A model generated the notes under the pieces. That model worked only from the letters and a program-made list of their open reading frames with translations, did not search any database and was not told the origin of the DNA. Shown one piece after another: positions 14,720 through 21,206 of a stretch of DNA of 64,000 bases (positions are counted from its first letter, which is position 1; each line of letters begins with the position of its first letter). A program made the position numbers and the translations under genes. Origin of the DNA: a virus. The stretch is from positions 41,470-105,469 of IMG/VR virus record IMGVR_UViG_3300022391_000001; one strand, given 5' to 3'.

Positions 14720-16674
14720 ATCCGCACCTCCAGTCTGCTGACGCCACCCTCCTTGGTTACCCACGCGGTGTGCTCGAACACCTCCCCAACCTCAGCTTCG
14801 TGGCTGATCACAAATATGGTGCCACGCTCCGCGCGCAAGGACTGAAGCAGCGTCAATACTCGTTGGCATCCCTCTGCGTCCAATCCGTCCAGCACTTCAT
14901 CGAGCATCAACAAATCTACATGGCCCCCTTCTCGGGTCGCCACGAGGTCCATCAGGGCCAAGTCGGTTGCAACCTCCATCTTTTTGAGCTGCCCACCGCT
15001 TGGCGGATAGTTATCCTCCAACCCCTCAACGTCCCACTGGATGTCGATCTCATCCCGATACTCGCCCTTGGCTGACTTGAGCTCCCGCTGGGTGGCGAAG
15101 CGCATTGTGATGTCGCCGTCGGCCAGCGTCTCCAAATAGTGGTTGGCCCGATCTGTTATGTAAGGCATCACTTCATCGAGGATGAACGATGACAACCCTT
15201 GGCCCGAGAAGCCCCGCACCCAAAACTCATGGTGGGCGAGGTCTTGAGACACCAGGACACTTTGCGAGCGGAGCTTCATCAGCTCCGCCTGGTATTCTTC
15301 AATCTTGGCCTTGGCGGTGGCCAGTGCCCCGTCAAAGGGATTCTCACACGCCATGATCCGCTTGATCTGCTCAACGTGCTCCTTGGCCATCGCAACGGCG
15401 TGCTTCGCTTCGCCGACGCGCCGTTGCTGCTCTTGCTCCAGGCGTTCCCGGCGCAAGCGAGCGGCGGAAATTCTCTGGTTGATCGCGTTCAGTCGGCGAA
15501 GGCATTCAGATGCTTCGGCGGCGGCGGAGCGATAGCGCTTGCGCATCTTCTGGATGGATGCCATAGCGTTGTGGTGGTTTTCTATCTGTTCTGTGCACTT
15601 CGCCGCCTTCACAGATGCCTCTTGGAGTGCTTCGGATAGCTCCCGGCGGTGCTCTTGGACGTGCTCCGAGGTCAACGGCGTACTACAGACCGGACACACC
15701 TCGCCATCGAGCGCTTCCAATGCTTCAGTCTTGGCCGCCACCGTCGCTCGATGCTGGGACTCCATCCTATGCGCCTTGTCCCGCCGACGCTCCAGCTCGT
15801 CCAGATCGAGGTCCAGCTTGTCTATCTGCTCTTCAGCTCCGTCGGATTCTGTGATCTTGGCTCTGAGCTCTTCAGCCTTGGCCTCCAGTGCGTCCGTGTC
15901 GGTTTCCTCTGTGTCCTCCGGCTGCCCCGCTAACAGCTCCTGCGCCTTTTGCTTCAGCCCCTGGACCTTGACCTTCAGCGAGTCAACCTGCCTTTCTCGG
16001 TCATTCTCCCACTCTTCTCGCTGTGACTCCAATTCATTGAGATCGTGCTCATCTATCCGCCACTGGTAGCCCTCCGCTGCCCTCTCAATCTCATCCAGAC
16101 TCCGCTTCAGCTCTGTGCGCTTCTCGCGCACACGCTCGTGACACTGCTTGAGGATGTCCGTGCGCAAGATCTTGTGCAACATTTCCTTGCGGTCGACATC
16201 CTTGGTCCGAGGGTCGGCGAAGCGTGCCGAATCGTTCTGGCCATACATCACCGTGTTCTTGAAGGCCAAGAAGTCCAGCCCCACCATCTCATTGATCTTG
16301 TGCTGCAGCGCGTCCCTGGAGCCCGAGAAGGGCTTGCCGTCGGGCTGAATCAGTTGGAGCTTGGGCGCACCCTTGGTCCGAGCCCGCTCCACCGTCCAGT
16401 ATTGCTCCGGCTGCTCGAACATCCGCACACGCACCGTTGCTCGGGTCGCCCCCCGACGGATCACCCGGTCGCCCGCTTCCCCGTCGATGGATTGGCCCCA
16501 CAGCCCCCATCCCAGAGCTTTGAGCAAGGTGGACTTGCCCGAGCCGTTGCTCTGGGATGACTCGGTGTCCAGATTGGTCCCGCCCAAGAATATCAACCCT
16601 TGGCGGTGCAGAGGCAGCGTGGCGGCGGCGAAGCTCCCGAAGTCAGTCAGCTGAACATCATACAGGTCCATCAT
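14716..16674 (-). CDS. SbcC/Rad50/gp46-like recombination ATPase
   Basis: SMC-type ATPase subunit of the nuclease that makes recombinogenic 3' ends. Walker A NGSGKST is at residues 43-49; a long coiled coil carries CPVC, the zinc hook; the C-terminal lobe has the ABC signature region (PPSGGQLKKMEVA) and Walker B LLMLDEVLDGLD. 652 residues resembles T4 gp46 rather than full bacterial SbcC. It overlaps the SbcD gene by four bases (ATGA), the usual arrangement for a co-translated pair. Confidence 0.9.
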   Translation of the reverse strand: MMDLYDVQLTDFGSFAAATLPLHRQGLIFLGGTNLDTESSQSNGSGKSTLLKALGWGLWGQSIDGEAGDRVIRRGATRATVRVRMFEQPEQYWTVERARTKGAPKLQLIQPDGKPFSGSRDALQHKINEMVGLDFLAFKNTVMYGQNDSARFADPRTKDVDRKEMLHKILRTDILKQCHERVREKRTELKRSLDEIERAAEGYQWRIDEHDLNELESQREEWENDRERQVDSLKVKVQGLKQKAQELLAGQPEDTEETDTDALEAKAEELRAKITESDGAEEQIDKLDLDLDELERRRDKAHRMESQHRATVAAKTEALEALDGEVCPVCSTPLTSEHVQEHRRELSEALQEASVKAAKCTEQIENHHNAMASIQKMRKRYRSAAAEASECLRRLNAINQRISAARLRRERLEQEQQRRVGEAKHAVAMAKEHVEQIKRIMACENPFDGALATAKAKIEEYQAELMKLRSQSVLVSQDLAHHEFWVRGFSGQGLSSFILDEVMPYITDRANHYLETLADGDITMRFATQRELKSAKGEYRDEIDIQWDVEGLEDNYPPSGGQLKKMEVATDLALMDLVATREGGHVDLLMLDEVLDGLDAEGCQRVLTLLQSLRAERGTIFVISHEAEVGEVFEHTAWVTKEGGVSRLEVRM

Positions 16675-17843
16675 CCACCCCTTGCAGCGGCCAGAGTCTC
16701 ACGCCCGATGCGCTTCAGCTCCCCAACATCGAGGTCCCCAGTCACCACCCCGGCAGCGTCCACGTATCGTGCGATGGCGGCGTCCAGCGTCGGCGCCGTC
16801 GCCATCTGCTTGCTGTCCGTGTCCCCTTCCAATCGGACCTTGTGGTGATAGATCGGCTTGTGCTTCGCCGATGCCTTGATCCCTGTCGATTGAAGAGCGT
16901 CGCAAATCGCCTTGACCTTGGGCTTCAACGTCGCCCAATCAGCGTTGGTACACGCAACCTCAAGACGCAGATAATCACCAGCTTCAATCTTGTTGGACTT
17001 GACGTATCCAGCTACAGTGGCAGGCTCAAACTTGTTGCCCATCCCCGTCGCCTTGTAGAAGCGGGGCATCTTGGGCTCGATGTACTGGCCCTCTGCTCCG
17101 CCCTGGTTGAACTCGATCAACCAATAGCCCGCTTCGCGGCCCACATCCCCGTAGTGGTGATGCATTGGCGCGCCGAGATACAGCCCTTGGGCGTCGGCGC
17201 CGAAGCGCTGGCGGTCGTGAAAGTGCCCGGAGTACACCTGATCGAAGCCCTCCGTCACCTCATCAGCTTCCAACCCGTCGTCACAGGTCCACTGGAGATG
17301 GGTGCACCCGAGGATGGAGTTGTGCATGAGCAGCACGTTATGCTGATCGGGGTCCAGTCGGGCTCGGATCTCCGCCAACCGCTCCCGAGTGTCCTCCACC
17401 GGCATGTACTCCACAGGCCAGAAGCGAAGCCACGTGTCAAACTCGAATGGTTCCCCGGTCTTGAACACCCGGATGTTGTCCCGGCGCATCCGGCCAAATG
17501 CCTCCACCGTGAAGCGTCCACCTCGGACGCTGTTGGCGTCGTGGTTCCCCGGCAGGATGTACACTGGCTGATCCAACGCGGTGACCGCTTCCACCGTGTG
17601 GGTCAGCGTCACGGCGTCGATCAGAGCCTTGTCGAATAAGTCCCCAAGGACAAACACCGCGTCCACATTGGAGGCGTCGGCGCAACGCTTCATCTCGTCC
17701 CAAAGGCGCAGCTGGTCCTCCAGCCTGTCGGTCATCCCGTTCTGAGTGGGCTTGGCGTAGGGCAGCCGGTTGGACATATGGATGTCTGCGACCATCAACG
17801 CCCTGAACACGGATGGGCTCAAGGAGCTGTCCCGCTTTGCCAT
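16671..17843 (-). CDS. SbcD/Mre11/gp47-like nuclease
   Basis: Metallophosphoesterase subunit paired with the SbcC-like ATPase. Phosphoesterase motifs: DIH at residues 20-22, GDLFDK at 67-72, GNHD at 99-102, LLMHN and GHFHD further on. The C-terminal third is the capping domain. 390 residues is within family range. Starts 25 bases inside the RecA gene, consistent with coupled translation. Confidence 0.9.
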   Translation of the reverse strand: MAKRDSSLSPSVFRALMVADIHMSNRLPYAKPTQNGMTDRLEDQLRLWDEMKRCADASNVDAVFVLGDLFDKALIDAVTLTHTVEAVTALDQPVYILPGNHDANSVRGGRFTVEAFGRMRRDNIRVFKTGEPFEFDTWLRFWPVEYMPVEDTRERLAEIRARLDPDQHNVLLMHNSILGCTHLQWTCDDGLEADEVTEGFDQVYSGHFHDRQRFGADAQGLYLGAPMHHHYGDVGREAGYWLIEFNQGGAEGQYIEPKMPRFYKATGMGNKFEPATVAGYVKSNKIEAGDYLRLEVACTNADWATLKPKVKAICDALQSTGIKASAKHKPIYHHKVRLEGDTDSKQMATAPTLDAAIARYVDAAGVVTGDLDVGELKRIGRETLAAARGG

Positions 17844-18916
17844 CGCTTGTACAGCTCCTTGTGTATGGCATCCCGCTTCTCGGTGTCCTTTTTCAGCGCC
17901 TTGGCGGCGGCAGGGAGCCCCTGGCCGCCCAATTTCTCGCCCTTGTATTCATAGGCGTTGCCCGCCTTTTTGATGATCCCGTCGGCCACGCCCTGGGCGA
18001 CCAGAGCTTGCTCCTGGTTGATCCCGTGACCATAGTCAATCAGCACTTCCGCCTTGCGAAACGGCGGCGCAATCTGATTCTTCTTGCATTCAACCACAAG
18101 TTTATTGGCCACCTTCTCGCCGTCGGAGTCCTTGTTGGTCGCCACACGCCGGACATCCAGGAGTAGGCTCGCATAGAATTTGGGCGCGTTGCCGCCGGCA
18201 GTCTCGGTGTCATTGCCAAACATCACCATCTTCTTTCGCACCTGGCTGATCCACAGAAGGGCCACATCTTCTTTGGACACCTTGGGCATGAGCTTCGGTA
18301 ACAGCTCCGAGTAGACTCGTGCCTGCGGCGCCATGTGCTTGTCCTCCCACTCGCCCTCATACTGCGCCTTGGTGATGGCCGCGTTCATCGAGTCCAACAC
18401 GATGAGGATTGGGATGCGTTCCCCGCCCTTGCGCAGCTCCGCCGCTCGCTCGATGACCCCTTCACACGTCGCAAACACCGACTCCAAGTGCGGCGGCTGG
18501 GCTAGCACCAATTGATCAATGTTCACCCCGATGGCCCGAGCGTAGTCAGGGTCCAGCTTGTACTCTTTGTCGATGTAGACTGCCACCCCTCCGAGCCGCT
18601 GCGTCTCAGCGACGATGTGCAGCGCAAGCGTGGTCTTGCCGGAGCCCTCCATGCCGTGGAGCAGCGTGAGACGGGAGCGTGGGATGCCGCCGCGTCCAAT
18701 GGCCGCGTCGATGGTCGCGCACTGTGTGGAGATGACGCCCCGGATCTTGATGGCTAGCCCATCGCTCCCGAGCAACATGGCGCTATCGTCGCCCAGCTTG
18801 GAGCGTATGCTATCCAGCACCCCGGTGGCGAAGTCTAGCTTGATGGCCGCTTCGCCGCCGGGTGCTTCTGGAGTCGCCACCGCCACCTGCTTCTTGGTGG
18901 CAGTCTTCTTTGGCAT
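17819..18916 (-). CDS. RecA/UvsX-like recombinase
   Basis: Strand-exchange ATPase. Walker A GMEGSGKTT is at residues 88-96 and Walker B LIVLDS at 171-176; a RecA-type core continues to about 310 with a shorter, Lys-rich C-terminal tail. The sequence before residue 60 is a helical polymerisation segment. TGATG overlap with the ssDNA-binding protein gene. With neighbouring SSB, SbcCD and a possible UvsY it forms a T4-style recombination set. Confidence 0.92.
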   Translation of the reverse strand: MPKKTATKKQVAVATPEAPGGEAAIKLDFATGVLDSIRSKLGDDSAMLLGSDGLAIKIRGVISTQCATIDAAIGRGGIPRSRLTLLHGMEGSGKTTLALHIVAETQRLGGVAVYIDKEYKLDPDYARAIGVNIDQLVLAQPPHLESVFATCEGVIERAAELRKGGERIPILIVLDSMNAAITKAQYEGEWEDKHMAPQARVYSELLPKLMPKVSKEDVALLWISQVRKKMVMFGNDTETAGGNAPKFYASLLLDVRRVATNKDSDGEKVANKLVVECKKNQIAPPFRKAEVLIDYGHGINQEQALVAQGVADGIIKKAGNAYEYKGEKLGGQGLPAAAKALKKDTEKRDAIHKELYKRWQSGTAP

Positions 18917-20109
18917 CAGCCCTTCTTGCCGCCCTTCTTGCCGCCCTTGGCCTTAGTTTTGGCCTTGTCCTTGCCTTTGCCGCCGGAGATCCGATCCAAC
19001 TCGGCATCCAGCGCGTCCAGCCCCAAGTCGTCATCGTCCTGTTTCTTGGTCTTGGACACCACAACTTTCTTGCCCTGCTTCGGCGGCTTCACAGGCTCGG
19101 GCTCCGGCTCATCATCATCGTCGCCTTCATCGTCGCCTTCATCGTCGGCGTCGTCGTCGGCGTCGTCACCTTCATCGTCGTCGGCGTCGTCATCGTCGGC
19201 GTCGTCGGCGTCGTCATCGTCGGCGTCGTCATCGTCGGCGTCGTCGTCATCGTCGGCGTCGTTCTCATCGTCGTCATCGTCGGCGTCGTCGTTCTCATCG
19301 TCGTCGCCGTTCTCATCGTCGTCGTCACCAAAGGCATCATCGTCGGCGTCATCTAGCTTCACGCCAGAGATCATCGCCTGGATATCCTGTGGAGTCTTGA
19401 CCATGTTGGCGACCAGCTTAAACAGGTCGCAATCGCCATTCTCAGCCATCGCCTTCAGGATCTTCTTGCGCAGCTCCTTGGACAACTTCACAGGCTTCTT
19501 GAGGCTTTCGGTGTCAGCCTGGACCTTGTATTTGGTGTCATTCTTTCCGCGCCCTTCGCGGCTGATTCTGGCCAATATCGCGGCGTCTGGATCAGTGATG
19601 TCGCCGTTGTCAAAGAACAGCTCCATCAACCCCTCATACACCGTCTTGCCGCACATGAGCACGGCTGGTTTCTCCGGCAATTTCTGCCACGGCTCCGACT
19701 TGGCGCGACGATGCTTCAACGGCGTGACGCCCCACAGAAAACGAGACTGTGGACGAGCGTTGTCTGCCTCTTCATCGCTCAATTGACCCGTCCGAAGTGC
19801 TTCAGCCATCGGACACTCCGACGGGAGCTTGAAGCCCTTTTTCTTGCGCAAAAATGCCTTGACAAATGGATGCTTGATCACCGGGTTGGCGTCGGTGTCC
19901 AATGATACCACCATCCCGTTGTTCTTGCCCACCCCGAAGTGGACGGTGACGGGCACATAGTTGAGCCCGGCTGTGGGCGGGTGCTCATCGTCATCCCTAC
20001 AGGGAGGATGGATGTACACCAAAGTGTCCCCCTCGGGCGGAGCCCAGAAGTCCCCGCCGCGCTGCTGCGCCTCATAGCCCTTGCGCATACGCCCCATATC
20101 AACGGCCAT
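18916..20109 (-). CDS. Single-stranded DNA-binding protein candidate (gp32-like role)
   Basis: Position before RecA, an N-terminal globular region (about 1-240) with phage SSB-like features (WAPPEGDTLVYIHPP, then a core including CDLF near 235) and an acidic tract support an SSB of the gp32 type; homology is inferred, not shown. Residues about 255-345 are nearly all Asp with some Glu and Ala. Unusually the protein does not end with the acidic tail: a linker and a Lys/Gly-rich basic tail follow. ATG chosen over the adjacent GTG because AAGGAG is better spaced. 397 residues is longer than gp32. Confidence 0.65.
   Translation of the reverse strand: MAVDMGRMRKGYEAQQRGGDFWAPPEGDTLVYIHPPCRDDDEHPPTAGLNYVPVTVHFGVGKNNGMVVSLDTDANPVIKHPFVKAFLRKKKGFKLPSECPMAEALRTGQLSDEEADNARPQSRFLWGVTPLKHRRAKSEPWQKLPEKPAVLMCGKTVYEGLMELFFDNGDITDPDAAILARISREGRGKNDTKYKVQADTESLKKPVKLSKELRKKILKAMAENGDCDLFKLVANMVKTPQDIQAMISGVKLDDADDDAFGDDDDENGDDDENDDADDDDDENDADDDDDADDDDADDDDADDADDDDADDDEGDDADDDADDEGDDEGDDDDEPEPEPVKPPKQGKKVVVSKTKKQDDDDLGLDALDAELDRISGGKGKDKAKTKAKGGKKGGKKG
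19105..19355 (-). repeat. Asp-codon low-complexity repeat
   Basis: About 250 bp built of GAC/GAT/GCC-type triplets (read on the plus strand as gtcgtc, gtcatc and gtcggc units) encoding the acidic tract. Near-tandem units of 9-18 bp make it prone to slippage in whole codons, so tract length may vary between isolates. Confidence 0.8.
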
Positions 20110-20158
20110 CACTCACTCTCCTTGAACTGGTGCTGATGTATTCAATCGTCCCGCAGCG

Positions 20159-20671
20159 CTATGCCCGGGCTTTTCTTTTCTGGTTGATTGCACGCATCGC
20201 TGATTCCGCGTGCGCCATATCAGGATTCTTGGCTGCCCTGGGGCGTGTAGACATGCCTGTGGCCTCCAGCTCCGCTCGGGCCATCGCGCCTTTGGATTGG
20301 AGCATATTGGCTTTGGTCCTGAATGCCTCATAGATGGCGCGGGTGAGTGTGACGTTGCGGGTGGCGGCGGCCAAGCTCTTTTTGATCGTCATGAAGCGAG
20401 GGTCCGCTTCAAGAGCCTGCCGCACCTTCCACTCCGACATCTTGCCGTCCGCTTCGATCATGGCAGCGCCGGTCTTGGCCCGCCAAGCCCGATACCACGC
20501 GTCAGCAGACTTCATCTCCGCTTCGGCTGCCGCCCAAACGGCTCCCCAGTATGCCATTTTGGCGGCGACCTGATCCATGTCTTTGCTCAGGTCGCCCACC
20601 TGCAACTCGACATCCACATTGATGGCGACCGATTGGCCGTCCACCTCGATATTGACTTCACCGAAGCTCAT
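20159..20671 (-). CDS. Possible UvsY-like recombination mediator, 170 aa
   Basis: A largely helical, basic protein placed between the SSB candidate and the HU gene. Residues 45-150 are long helices (YWGAVWAAAEAEMKSADAWY, then SEWKVRQALEAD, then NMLQSKGAMARAELE). T4 UvsY also has an alternating helical pattern with an SEMK-AD element, and loads UvsX on gp32-covered DNA. The assignment rests on that weak resemblance and on context. The ATG at 20671 is one base after the HU stop. Confidence 0.45.
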   Translation of the reverse strand: MSFGEVNIEVDGQSVAINVDVELQVGDLSKDMDQVAAKMAYWGAVWAAAEAEMKSADAWYRAWRAKTGAAMIEADGKMSEWKVRQALEADPRFMTIKKSLAAATRNVTLTRAIYEAFRTKANMLQSKGAMARAELEATGMSTRPRAAKNPDMAHAESAMRAINQKRKARA

Positions 20672-20672
20672 C

Positions 20673-21176
20673 TCAGCTCGCTTTCTTGACACCGCCAGAC
20701 GCTTTGCGCGGGCCACCCTTCGCCTTTGGCGCCGCTTTGGCTGCCTTGCTGACTTCCTTGGCTGCCTTTGCAGGCTCGGACTTGGGTTGTACCTCGGACT
20801 TCACCTCCGCCGGCTCAGTCTTATTGGGCTTCTTGCCCTTTGGTTTCTTGGTTCCAGACTTCTTGGCCTTTGGCTTCTCGGGTGCTTCAATCGGTAGCTT
20901 GGCATTCAGCCACTGCTTGGCACTCGCGTGTGCGGAGAAATTGAGCACCCACTTGTCACCGTAGGTGATAGAGCCACCCTCCAGGACTGGCGACGTGATC
21001 GTGCGGCCCTTCATGAGCTTGCGCTTGAACGTCCCAAACTTGTGGACTCGCAATTCAGTGCTCTTGGTCAGCAACTCCAACATGACTTCGAACGTCTTTT
21101 GAATTTGATCCTTGTGGACGCCAACCGCCTTGGCGATATCCGACACGCCCAAAATGACCTTTGTATCGTCTGACAT
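20673..21176 (-). CDS. HU-like DNA-binding protein with H1-like tail
   Basis: Residues 5-90 follow the HU/IHF pattern: two helices (DIAKAVGVHKDQIQKTFEVM), then LRVHKFGTFKRK as the HKFGTF-type strand, and an arm and closing helix. Residues 95-167 are Lys/Ala/Pro-rich like histone H1 tails, an extension not found in ordinary 90-residue HU. Probable nucleoid-type protein for phage DNA, or a replication architectural factor. AGGAGGTGAATC precedes the ATG. Confidence 0.75.
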   Translation of the reverse strand: MSDDTKVILGVSDIAKAVGVHKDQIQKTFEVMLELLTKSTELRVHKFGTFKRKLMKGRTITSPVLEGGSITYGDKWVLNFSAHASAKQWLNAKLPIEAPEKPKAKKSGTKKPKGKKPNKTEPAEVKSEVQPKSEPAKAAKEVSKAAKAAPKAKGGPRKASGGVKKAS

Positions 21177-21206
21177 GATTCACCTCCTGTTTGTGTCTTT
21201 CCTGTC

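Noticed and set aside
18926-19786. Ser-rich plus-strand frame of 286 codons
   Set aside because: It is the complement of the Asp-codon repeat in the SSB gene.
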